Positions 10,679 to 21,120 of a stretch of 64,000 bases of DNA are shown in pieces. A model generated the notes under the pieces. The model worked only from the letters and a program-made list of their open reading frames with translations. It ran no database searches and was not told the DNA's origin. Source of the stretch: Buxus sempervirens (Eukaryota; Streptophyta; Magnoliopsida; Buxales; Buxaceae). The DNA lies in contig OX387182.1 in NCBI GenBank assembly GCA_947561395.2, positions 57,125,283 to 57,189,282 of the forward strand, given 5' to 3'. The number at the start of each line of letters is the position of its first letter. Within the stretch, counting starts at the first letter, position 1. The position numbers and the translations under genes were made by a program.

Positions 10679-13265
10679 ATGGCTAGGAGTCGCTCTCGCG
10701 TTAGAGAGGAGGCTGACCCAGCTGATCAGCCCTCCACTTCGACTCGGACAGAGGCAAGTTCCAGCGCCACCCTGTCAGAGCCATTAGATGTCTCCCGGGA
10801 GAGTTCTGCTGAGGTAGGCTTCCCAATTCTGCTTTCCTTCCTTCTATTCTCTCCCTACACCAGTCTTCACACTTTTCTCTTGAAATTTAGCCCATGGTAG
10901 CACCGGCTCGAGGTCGAGGCAGAGGCCGAGGCAGGGTCCAGGATCAGGCCCTTGAGGGCGAGAGAGGCCGCGGTCGAGGCCGAGGCAGAGCCAGAGATAC
11001 GGCTCAGGAGGGGGTTGCTGTGGCTCTGGCAGGGGTCTCTGAGGAGTTGAGGGCCTCTGTTCAGGATACAGAGCTCCTCCGTGGCTTAGATAGCCACCCC
11101 TCCATGTGCATCAGGGCAGATGTGCCGCTTCCATATCATTCTTCCCATCTGCGGGGTAGTTGGGGGAGATTTAGCGAGTTAGCTCAGTCATTGTCTCCGG
11201 CACTCAGGCGGGAGTTTGGGAGGTACCATTTAGATCATTTCCTCAGCATTCCTTCCTTCAGAGCTGATCGTCCACTTATATTTGCCATGATGGAGAGGTA
11301 TTTCCCAGAGACTCAGTCGTTCCATCTGCCGGACGTGGAGCTGGGGATCCGCCCCTCCGATTTTGTGATGATTACTGGCATTCCTCTGACGGGGCGGACC
11401 ATTGTCTTGGAGCGGCCTTCTGCGGAGGATATCGGCCTTCTCTTGGGATATCAGGCCCTGCCACCTGCTGCTTGGGATGGGAGGAGTGGCCGGCTCTCCA
11501 TTAGCTGGCTGCGGGAGAGTCTGGCTCGTCATTTTGAGAGGAGGCACGATACCGTCTCTGTGGAGGATGCAGCCTTTGCACCGATCTTCCAACATGTTTT
11601 TCTGTTGATGCTTGGGAGCTGCTTTTTTTCGGAGGATACGACTGGCGTCAGTCCGCTCTTTTTGGACACCTTGAGAGATTTCCATCAGACCCGCCAGCTA
11701 GCATGGGGTCGGCTTATCTATGGGACTATCCTAGCCGGGTTGTGCCGAGCAGTTCGAGGCCTGGCATCCCCGCGGGGTGATGGAGTCAGCAGCTGGTTTT
11801 TCTGGCAGATTCTACAGGTATTGAATTCATCTGTCTGGGTTAATCCTTTATGCTTCATTTTTTCTGAGTGATTTTTCTTTTGCTAGGTGTTCATGTACAC
11901 CTATATGACCTTCTTCCGCCCCTCCCCGGTTCTTGAGGTTGCGGATTTCCCTGTGGCCCTGCGATGGTCGGCCCAGGTTCGAGATGCTGATAGGAGCCAG
12001 CCTCGCACTGCCCGGGTGCACTTAGACCGTGCCCGCCGATCTGATGTAAGTCCTCTATTTTTTTCTTTTATTTCCTTTCCTGTATCTTGACTGTACCTGA
12101 CAGTTTCCTTTTTTGCAGCTCCTCCTGTCCCGATTTGATGACGTGGATGTTGGAGTGGCTCGTGAGATGGCGGTACAGGACGCCTTCGATAGAGATCGAC
12201 GACGTCAGCCCTACCAGTGCTTCCTCGGGAGGCTTGGTAGGGTGATGTACTTAGGAGAGCGCCTGTACTTCCAGCACACCAGCGCACTTCGCATCCCCAT
12301 CCCTCCTCCTCCTGTGGGTCCCGACACACTCCTCCCGGGCTTTGATGTTGATCAGTTCGATCACTTCCTGGATGCGGAGGGGCTTACAGTAGCTGGAGAT
12401 TATGACGAGTGGTTCCAGAGGGTGTCTATTGGATGCTTGATGGATCGACCCACTCGTGCCGGGGTGACTGAGATTGGCGGGATCCGTATCCGGATCCATG
12501 AGGACACAGTAAGTCTTGTACTCTTTATATTTTCATCTTTTCTTCCCTTATGTATTTCTGACCCTGCTTCTGTTCTTGTTGGCAGGTACACGAGCTGAAT
12601 ACCATCCGGGACCAGTTTGAGAGTCAGCGGGCCGCGATCGATGATATGATCGCTGAGCACGATGCGGTCGTGGCCCAGCGGGATGCCCGGATCAGGGAGC
12701 TGGAGGCCCTGGTTGCTGAGCTCCAGGCTAGACAGGTATCTGGCCTTCTTATATTTTCATTTCTTTTATTTTCCTGTTTCTGCTATTCTGATATGCTTGT
12801 TTGACTTGTGCAGGGCCCGGTCCATGATCAGGATGCCTTGTTTGAGCATGATTTCCTCATTCCTGACCCATCTCCTGTTCGGGCTACTGATCCTGTGGAC
12901 GTCCCAGCTGCTGATCCTGGTGATGCTCTGCCTACTGATCCCATGGCGGATACTCCTGGTGAGTATAACTTTACTTCTTTGGTTTATCCTGATATTTCAA
13001 TTTCTGACTTTTCTGTTGACCAGATATTACAGCTCCTAGTCCTCCTGCTACTGCTGCCGAGCCTTCTGTGGCTGTAGGAGTTAAGGCTGTCGTGGTTGAG
13101 GATTCGGCTGTACCTGAGGCAGCCCCCCTGCCTGCCGAGACTGACCCCATTTTGCTCATGCCAACTTTTTTTCAAGCTCAGATCTCCATGATCAACTCAA
13201 CCTCTGATTTTCTTTCATTTTTTTTATTTTTTTATTTTTTCCTTTTTTGCCAATACTGCCCCTAG
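10679..13265 (+). CDS. Plant mobile domain (PMD) protein, seven exons, antisense inside element A
   Basis: Exons 10679-10813, 10891-11817, 11887-12045, 12119-12508, 12586-12735, 12814-12958 and 13024-13265 join in frame, with GT-AG introns of about 65-105 bp. Exon 1 is charged. Exon 2 starts with an RG-rich stretch (GRGRGRGR), then the PMD core (LDSHPSMCIRADVPLPYH, DVELGIRPSDFVMITGIPL, WLRESLARHFERR, RLIYGTILAGLCRAVRGLAS). Exons 3-4 continue the domain, exon 5 is a 50-residue coiled coil, and exons 6-7 are P/A/D-rich. PMD proteins (MAIN/MAIL1 family and transposon-borne relatives) act in the nucleus in silencing and genome stability; the function of this one is unknown. The first six exons are intact. 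Compared with E3 the C-terminus diverges after about 13160 and ends in F-rich low complexity, so the original RG-rich tail is lost. Confidence 0.82.
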
Positions 13266-13726
13266 CGCCAATTACGGTTTTCACTAGGGCCGGCTTCTGA
13301 ATTCCGTCATCACCCATCTTACTCTGATATTTGAATGAACAAGCTAAGATCACCGAGGGCTTAAAAATAGGACGAAATAAAGGCTAGGCTCAGTTTATGA
13401 AAGAAAGGGTATTAAAGGCCCAAAATTTTTCAAGTGCGGAGATAGGTCAACCGGATTTACAGTCATGATAAATTTACCCATTTTTCCCCAAATTGCATTT
13501 TTTGCATCTTTTTTCACACTTGGCTTTCATTTGCCATTTCCATTGCTTTTCCTCTCTTTTTCTTTTTCTTCCCTTACTTTGCCCTAATTTAAGACTGTAA
13601 ATCCGGTTTGGGTTTATCAAAGAAACGAACCGGCTCAACTTGGCTAGACTAGGGATTAAAATTTTTGAAGGAAATAAAGAAAAATGGCCTCGGATCATTT
13701 CCTAGAAATATTCACTCAAGGGAAAT
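13266..13726. other. Non-coding block downstream of pol with long inverted repeat
   Basis: A perfect 16-bp inverted repeat AACCGGATTTACAGTC (13449-13464) and its complement (13593-13608) encloses a T/C-rich loop of about 128 nt. The flanks (GGACGAAATAAAGGCT before, GGGATTAAAATTTTTGAAGG after) are recognisable in B at about 17990-18500, where the arms differ but still pair. Confidence 0.65.
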
Positions 13727-14119
13727 ACCTTTTTACCGCATCAGAGTTAATGGGCTCAGGAAAATCTGACCCATCCATTTCTGCTAAGATGAGTGCACCC
13801 CCTGACAGGACTTTCTTGACGACATATGGGCCTTCCTAATTGGGCTTGAACTTACCACGAGGATCTTCCAAAAATGGTAAGATTTTCTTTAGCACTAGGT
13901 TTCCTTCTTGGAAAGTTCTGGGCCTCACTTTCTTATTGTAGGCTCGGGCCATTCTCTTCTGGTACAACTGTCCATGGCAAAGCGCTTTCAACCGCTTTTC
14001 TTCTATCAGGTTGAGTTGATCATGTCTCGACTGGACCCATTCGGCTTCTTCTAGTTCTGCTTCCATGAGCACTCGGAGTGATGGGATCTCCACTTCCACG
14101 GGCAAGACTGCTTCCATCC
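13727..14119 (-). pseudogene. Integrase C-terminal part of element A (pol fragment)
   Basis: This is the continuation of the integrase interrupted at 25970. The junction residues before (ATPYSLAYGM) and after (EAVLPVEVEIPSLRVL) join across the CATCC/GGATG target duplication of element B. The fragment carries the usual Tat integrase tail (ARAYNKKVRPRTFQEGNLVL). A TAG at 13836-13838 replaces the Trp expected in PNWEGPYVV. The frame then stays open through GPYVVKKVLSGGALIL to about 13727. It is non-functional. Confidence 0.85.
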
Positions 14120-15942
14120 TGTGAGACATGGGAAAAAATCAATCTAATGATTCCCTCAATCATCACACGGGATTAAATTAAACAAAGAGTCGCCACCATT
14201 CAATTTAGGTGTGAATGGACACCAAAATATTAAATAAGCACAAAAGGCAATTTTAGGGCAAAATATCCCTCCTAAAAAAAACAACCAGAGATGGGTAAGG
14301 GGATTAGGTTATGAACAGGGGAAGGTGTTAGGCACCCCTATTCATCCACACAAGGTGGTTGCCAGGCATTGTTCATGTTTAAAGTAAAGGAAAAAAGCTT
14401 GCTATAAAATCCATGAAAAATCACAAAAGAAGACAAAAATTGTATGGTTTTTTTCATATGAATAGTCTGATTGATCCAGAACTATCAAACATGATCATAC
14501 CATTCCTAGGGTTTCATGATCAAAATAAAATTGAGATAAAATCGAATAAAATCAATTTAAAGTGAAAAATCCAAAAATCTGGTTTCAAGTCAAAATTCTA
14601 GAAATCTAGAAAAATATGATTTTTATAAAATATTTCAAAATTTAACCTGAACAGTCCAGGACATAGATAAAGCCCAAATTTCACATTAAATCAGAAAATA
14701 AAAACCAAAAATACCCACGTTGATGAAAAACACAAAAAAGGGAGAATTTAGACCGTAGGGTCTTCTCTCAATAATGAAAAACAATTTAAAAACCATATCA
14801 TGAAACCCTAGAATTTATTTTTAGGCTTCTGGATTCAGATCTACCATATTGATCATGATAAATCCAAGATCTTAGCCTAAAATCACGAAAACAGTGCTGT
14901 AGGTGCAAAAGTGGCAAAAATCCAAATTTTGGCAAAAATAGGGGATCTCATGCTATAAACATCATGGATTCATGTTATTCATTCAAATATATCATAAAAA
15001 ACATTAAAACATGATCAGGATATTCAAAACAGCCACATCTCACAAATTAGAGCACATGGGGGTCTACCCTACGGATCCACCTGTTCTCTTTTCCCCTAGT
15101 TCTCTCTTCACGTTTTACGGCTAGAGAGACTCTTGAGGTACTTAGATATAGGTTTGGTTACACGAACACAATCACAGGCCTTATTCTATGAAAAAAAAGA
15201 AAAACAAATAGATATGGGGTTCTATTCTAGGGATCCACCTATTCCCCTTTCCCCTAGTTCTCTCTTCACGTTTTACGGCTAGAGAGACCCTTGAGGTACT
15301 TAGAGACAAGTTTGGGAATACAAAAACAGATATGGCCTTATTCTACTGCAATAGAGATGATCCTATTACATCTAGAATTGAAGACAGAAAAATAAAAAGG
15401 GATAGGGGACTTACCTGGATTGAGCAGGCAGGCAGCAGGGATTCTTCTCTTCTCTTGGAGCTTCTTAGAATTCCTTGGACTTCAAAATTTCGTGGCCTTT
15501 TGCTTGAGGAAAGGCCCTCTATTTATAGGCAAACACAGGGGTATGGTTGGTCCAAGGTTTGGCAAGATAGAGTTTCAGTTTGAGTTAAACACAAGATCAT
15601 GTCAATCCTTTATCCACAAGGATAAATGAGATATTTCGAACAGATAAATAAGAGAATTCGCTTATCCAAGAGAGATATTTGGGTGCAGATAATGCTCAAA
15701 AATCAAAAAGGTAAAATTCGCACAAAAACCCCCGTGCCCGTATATATATTACGGTCGCGCCCTGCCCGTATTATTAATACGGGCACGCCGTGACCGTATA
15801 TCAACTGCAGGTATGATCAGTCCGTAAACCAAATACGGTCATGACCAGTTTGGCCAGATTTTACACTTTTTTGACCCGTTTCAAATCCCAATTAATATTT
15901 TCAATTATTTTCTCATTTTTAGTGCAATTTGGGGTGTCTACA
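14120..15942 (-). repeat. Element B 3' LTR (left copy)
   Basis: Begins TGTGAGACATGG and ends GTGTCTACA. It contains an internal tandem duplication of about 160 bp, each copy carrying TTCTCTCTTCACGTTTTACGG (near 15108 and 15266). It also has a minus-strand TATA box (CTATAAATAG near 15521), a donor-like CAG|GTAAG near 15414, and three U3 dyads. ORFs in it are incidental and repeated identically in the right LTR. Confidence 0.93.
15736..15840. promoter_or_regulatory. Three 21-bp dyads GYCCGTA-N7-TACGGKC in U3 of B
   Basis: Dyads at 15736-15756, 15764-15784 (perfect) and 15820-15840, plus a single half-site GACCGTA at 15792. Arms are 7 bp and the spacer is 7 bp. They lie about 100-205 bp inside the LTR end, the same place as the TATCCGG dyads of A. 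The right LTR has the same set near 25758-25862. Confidence 0.75.
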
Positions 15943-16138
15943 GCTGCCCCCTCTTTGCTGGTAATTGGAACCAATTACAAGCAGAGAGCAAAAAGACCCA
16001 CCAATTGCACTTTCTAAGATTTTTGTCTAATCAATTGCACTTTGCAAGGATTAAATGGATGATTTTTGAAAAAAAGAATTGATTGTGGAAGATTTGCTAA
16101 GAAGTCCCTCAGCTTAAGGGCCAAATCCTCCTCTCTCC

Positions 16139-16513
16139 TCTCACTGAGCACTTGTGGGCTATGAAGTGAGATTTGAGACAAAATTTTTAAACAAAAGTGA
16201 GTATGGTGGCAATCCTTGCAACTTACAACTAATATGGACATTAATCTCCTGAAAAAAGTGGAGAAAATAATAAAAAATACAATTTTTCTGGGTGGCCTGC
16301 AGTTGTAGCACAATAAGCAGCAAAGAACAGACAAAACTCAAAATTACACATTTGAAAAACATCTCATTAATTGAACTTGCTTTGGTCCAACAAAGAAATG
16401 ATAAAAACATGGATTCGAAGATAGCCAATGAAACCCCTGCTTGAAGTGGGGTGGCGTCTCTTCCTTATCTCAGATTTCTTGGAGCTCTCGTGGCTATGAA
16501 AAGAAATCTGAGA
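16139..16513. repeat. Two constant-loop hairpins near the 3' LTR of B
   Basis: Hairpin 1: TCTCACT (16139-16145) pairs with AGTGAGA (16165-16171) around GAGCACTTGTGGGCTATGA. Hairpin 2: TCTCAGATTTCTT (16468-16480) pairs perfectly (13 bp) with 16501-16513 around GGAGCTCTCGTGGCTATGAA. The loops match those of A; the stems do not. Confidence 0.78.
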
Positions 16514-19237
16514 CAAGCAATTTTTGAAAAGAATGTGGATTTAAAATTGACCACTGCAAACTCAATTGATTTTGATGTTTTTCACTTTTTGAATTTTCCT
16601 GATTGATTTTCTTATTTGATATACCTGGGTGCCATGTGATGCCCGAACCTGTGCTTGAATATTCTACAACTTGCTTTTGCTTCTTTATCTTCTTGCTCTC
16701 TCAATAACGATGTATGTGCCCTTACTGCCCATAACCTGTCTTCATGCTTTTTAATTGCCCAAGTGATTGCCCTCATCTTCATTGATGGATCATGATCTGT
16801 TGATCTAACCTCATGCCTTTACAACCCATTATCTGTCTTTCATGCCTTCTTGCTGCCTCAGTAAAATCCTTCTTCATGATTGAAGAATTGGGAACCCTTG
16901 TTTAACGAAGAAAACATGCCATTGCTTCGAAGCCTTTTTTTTCTTTCAAATTCGAAGACTAAAGCTTGATTGCTTCTTCTAGATGTTGGAATTCATTCCC
17001 ATGAAAACCCAGAAGGAAAGACACTGAGCATGCCTTGGTTTTGATTGTTTGAAGAAGTATTTGCCCCTCAGTAAAGATGATCCTCTTTTTTCCTTTTTTC
17101 TCTCTTTTTTTTTCTTTTTTTCTTTTTCTCTCTTTTTTTTATTTATTTATTTATTTATTTTTTTACCTTTGCCAAAAAGAAACTCTAATAGAAGAATGCA
17201 AATGCAAACATAAGAAAATATGTTTTATACTAGTGGCCTCAGAATTCTCTAATGCTTGCAAAACCAATGTTTTATGAAAAGATATAGATTCTCATCATAG
17301 GCCAAAAATATAGTTTTTTTGCTTTTTGTGCTTTTTTTTAAAAAAAAAATGATCCAATCACTTATTAGCATATAGTCCAAAAGAATTAAAATCAAGTTGA
17401 ATAATGAGAAGATTTTTTCAGAAAATGAAGAAAGACCAAAATAAGCCTTCGGAACCTTTAGAATCATTCCCATGACCATCGGCTTGTCAATTGATGCTCT
17501 AGATATGACAACTCTTTCAATCTGACTATTTTGCCCCAGTCTAGAAAGACATTTTCCTTCATCCAATTTGAAGAGCAATTGTTTCTCCATTGTATCCATG
17601 ATATGAGAATTTATGACTTCAACTTCAGCAATAATTTCCTAATGGCAATTTTGATGGCCATCAACTTGTTCACAGATGATTTATATCATAATTCTGATTA
17701 TGTTGCTTCAGTCTTGAAAAGAGAATTTTCCTCAATCACTTGAAGAGTGACTGTATCTCAAAAGTAACCACCAATATGAGGACTTCATCTGGATCTATGC
17801 CAATTTTGGACTTTCCTCTCTGACGATTTCCTTCTTGTAGATAGCTGATTATTTGCCATGTAGCGCCCTTCCGGGTTTTCACTACATTTTCTCCATTTTT
17901 TCCTTTTTTTTTTATCCTTCATCACCAGCAACCATGTAGTCAAAACTGCCTTAATTCAAAATTTCTTAATCAAAGAGGACTTATGAATGGGACGAAACGA
18001 AGGCTTGGTGTTAGTTTAGAAAGAAAAGGAATAAAAGGCTCAAATACCCTATAATCAAATGGGTTAACTGAAATTGTAATTTTTAAGGCATTTTTTTCCT
18101 TTGGAATGAATACAAAATTGCCCCCAGTAATGAAGTTCTTCCCTTAATTTGATTTCTTCATTTGAAACTTATTCTCCAGTATTGAACTTCTTTTTTCCAT
18201 TCTTTTCTTCACAATTTTGAAGACATTCTCCAAATAGCATTTGATTATCTTTTTTTCTTCCTTTTTTTTCATTTCTTTTTCTTCTTTTTTTTTTCATTTC
18301 TTTGCCCCATTTTCTGAAAACATATTCAAAATCCCTTTTGAACTTCAATAATTGTCCCTTCATTCCTTTTTTTTTTTTTTTATGCCTTAATAAATTTGCC
18401 CCAGTGTGGGGTTACAATTCTCAGTTTAGGTTACTTAGAAAAATGTATCAAGCTCAAAGGGTCTAACTAGGGATTTCAAAAATTTTAGAGATATAATAAA
18501 GAAAGGCCTCTTATCATTTTAAGAAAAAATTGAATTTTCAGACTTGGTAAAGTTGTACTACATGACTAGTTCAGGATTTTTTCTTCTCTTTTTTTTTTCT
18601 TAATCACCTTCTGTCAACATGAAAGCCTCTTTAAATAGAACTTCTGTTATAAACAAGTTCTTCACCTTTCGATCAATCTTATGAATTTGGATTCTTTCCA
18701 TCAAATAATGCCCAATTCTATTTCCAACGAAAATGTCAAATCTTCTCCCATATTTTCAAGTGCAAAGCCCCAAAATTTCTTCAAACAATATTATCAACTT
18801 CCCTTTGAACGAATCAGCAAGTGGTGCGATCCTTTTTGTATTTTAATGAAGGAACTTCAAATCTTCTTCTATCTTTTCTGTTGAAGAATGTGGGTCATCT
18901 TTGGTTCCAAAGGCCATAAAATTGGTCACTTCATAATTTTACAAAATATTCTTCTCATGACATTTAAAAAGATTTGAATTTTCATATAAAATGTCTTTTT
19001 CTTCGATTTTGGTCTCAAAATTGAGTCCAATGTCAAAGTCATATTCAACTCAATGAAATTCAATAAGAGATATGATTCATCAGTAAAAGGACCTTGCTGA
19101 AAACTTTTTTTTTCTTTTTTTTTTTTCTAGAAAAATGTTAAAGGGAAAAATCTTTTTTTTTTTTTTTGAAAAGCCTTTATTAAAATCACTTCCTGAGAAC
19201 AAGGCTCCTTAGGATCCTCAGGAAATGTGCATTCTTC
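16514..19237. other. Non-coding 3' body of element B
   Basis: There is no protease, RT or integrase frame. It holds T/C-rich tracts (17080-17165, 18240-18300, 18360-18380, 19105-19170). It also holds an inverted repeat pair TTAACTGAAATTGTAA (18064-18079) and GTTACAATTCTCAGTT (18411-18426), pairing with one indel and placed like the 16-bp inverted repeat of A. Short ORFs across it are low complexity. Confidence 0.65.
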
Positions 19238-20935
19238 TTATGGGAGTTTCTTTTCAAAGAACATGGGAGTTCGAAAACTGCCCCTGTTCTCAAAGGCAAA
19301 AGTTGACTTTTCTCCCTTTTTCTGATAATTTCTTTCTCCTGCTGAGTAAGGCAAGCCTTCCTGCTCATAACCAGGAGCATTTCTTTCAAGATAAACCATG
19401 ACTGTTGGACCAATAGGAACGATAAGCTGAGAAGGGTCAAATCTTCTTTCTCCAGAGAAAATTGCCCCTGTTGCATTTGAGCTGCCTGCCCCATTGTTAT
19501 CGGTATGTGGGATGGGTGTAACTGAATTGAATGATAAGGAGTTATTATCCAACAAATCCTGGATTGCATGCTTTAGGACCAAGCAACGATCTGTGGTATG
19601 CCCTGGAGTGCTCATATGATAATCACAGATTGCAGATGAATCATAACCCTTCCCCTTACTTGCATGAGGATTTGGTAACCTCAAAGTCACATAACCCTTT
19701 TGAAGTAAAGTAGGCAAAAGCTCAGATAGTCTCATAGGCAGTTTAGAAAATTCCCTTCTCTTCCTTACTTCTGTTTCCTCCTTCACAGGCTGTACAGAAG
19801 GGACATTAATTTGAATAGGCAGCAAAGGAAATTGATGGGTTGGCTTGATAGGAGGTGGATGGACATTGATTTGAAAGGGTTCCTTGGGAAGTTGTACCAT
19901 ATTCACTTCTCCTTCTCTCCTTTCTTCATTCTTTATTCTTCCATTACCATTCTCCTTTTTCTGTGTAGAGAAAGTAGTGGAAGCTTCCTGGTTCAACACT
20001 GCAGAGTAATCAGCTATTTTCCCAGACTTGATCCCATCTTCAATTCTGTCTGCCACTTGCACTAGGGCAGCAAAGTTGGTGGTAGTTTGACCCACCAAGT
20101 GACTGTAAAAGGGTTGCCCCAATGTCATGATTAAAGTTGAAATCATTTCTGGTTCTCCCACGGGTGGCTTGACTTGTGCAGCCAACTCCCTCCACCTTTT
20201 AGCATATTGCCTTATGGTCTCATCATTTCTTTTTGTCATCCTCATCATGTCATACCTATCTGGTATAATCTCAGAGTTGAACCTGTATTGTGCCAAAAAG
20301 GAATCTGCTAAATCCTTCCACCTTCTTATTTTCCCATGATCCAAAGTGGAAAACCACCTCAAAGCAGCTCCAGTTAAACTCCTCTGGAAGAGCTGAATTA
20401 GTATGCCGTCATCCCGACCAAACTGGCATAAAGCCCCGCAGTATAACTTCAAATGGCTCATTGGGCAACCAGTGCCATCATATTTATCAAAATCTGGGCA
20501 TTTAAACTTGGCCGGTAGACATACATTGGGGTATAGGCACAGATCTTCAAAATTGGTGCCCCCAAAGTTACGTATCCCTTTCACCTCCCTCATTTCATCC
20601 TGGATCATCTCCAGCCTATGCATGAATTTTCTTTCTATTTCATCCCTCATCTTTTCTTTTTCATTCTCTTTCTCAGACTCAACCATCTCCTCCCTGATCA
20701 GTATAGGTTCAGGGGTAGGTTCAGAAATGGGTTCAGGAATGGGTTGAACCGGAGGTGGGATATTGATTGGAGGTGGAGGTGCTTGGTTGGAAGTGGATGC
20801 TTGGTTCTGGGCTTGAACTTGTTGGGCTTGCACTGATAGTATGTTCTCTAGCATTTGGGCTAGTCCTGCCACTTGCTCCTGAAGCAGGACCATATCTGGG
20901 TGAGGAGTATCAGCTTCATTCTCAATGGGATTCAT
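19238..20935 (-). CDS. gag: Element B Gag polyprotein (565 aa)
   Basis: The minus-strand ATG at 20935 begins MNPIENEADT. A Q/P-rich and E/K-rich N-terminus is followed by the retrotransposon Gag domain at about residues 130-310 (FEDLCLYPNVCLPAKFKCPD, LFQRSLTGAALRWF, DRYDMMRMTKRNDETIRQYA, LGQPFYSHLVGQ). A zinc-binding CX2HX5HX4C motif (CDYHMSTPGHTTDRC) follows near residue 440. Gag forms the cytoplasmic particle that packages element RNA. The frame is uninterrupted, in keeping with the young LTRs. The last residues (RTPMFFEKKLP) resemble the linker before RT in element A, which suggests the gag tail was fused to that linker when protease and pol were deleted. The start is supported by an upstream acceptor-like TTTTTCCAG and by the A start at the same place. 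Confidence 0.9.
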   Translation of the reverse strand: MNPIENEADTPHPDMVLLQEQVAGLAQMLENILSVQAQQVQAQNQASTSNQAPPPPINIPPPVQPIPEPISEPTPEPILIREEMVESEKENEKEKMRDEIERKFMHRLEMIQDEMREVKGIRNFGGTNFEDLCLYPNVCLPAKFKCPDFDKYDGTGCPMSHLKLYCGALCQFGRDDGILIQLFQRSLTGAALRWFSTLDHGKIRRWKDLADSFLAQYRFNSEIIPDRYDMMRMTKRNDETIRQYAKRWRELAAQVKPPVGEPEMISTLIMTLGQPFYSHLVGQTTTNFAALVQVADRIEDGIKSGKIADYSAVLNQEASTTFSTQKKENGNGRIKNEERREGEVNMVQLPKEPFQINVHPPPIKPTHQFPLLPIQINVPSVQPVKEETEVRKRREFSKLPMRLSELLPTLLQKGYVTLRLPNPHASKGKGYDSSAICDYHMSTPGHTTDRCLVLKHAIQDLLDNNSLSFNSVTPIPHTDNNGAGSSNATGAIFSGERRFDPSQLIVPIGPTVMVYLERNAPGYEQEGLPYSAGERNYQKKGEKSTFAFENRGSFRTPMFFEKKLP

Positions 20936-21120
20936 GGCGCGAGCTCTTAATCTGGTTACAAGAGATATGATTGCGAGTGTATTTGGTACCTGGAAAAATA
21001 AAGTGAAAATATCAGTGCCAATTTAATCTCATTCACATGCCTATGTATGCCTATGTGCAAGCTGGGTGAACACGAGTTTGGATTTGTTTCTTTCTTTATT
21101 TGCTTCTTTTTTTTTTAGAA

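Noticed and set aside
15332-15629. ORFs inside LTR B, identical at 25354-25651
   Set aside because: They lie in promoter and R region antisense to the element and lack any domain. Identity only reflects identical LTRs.
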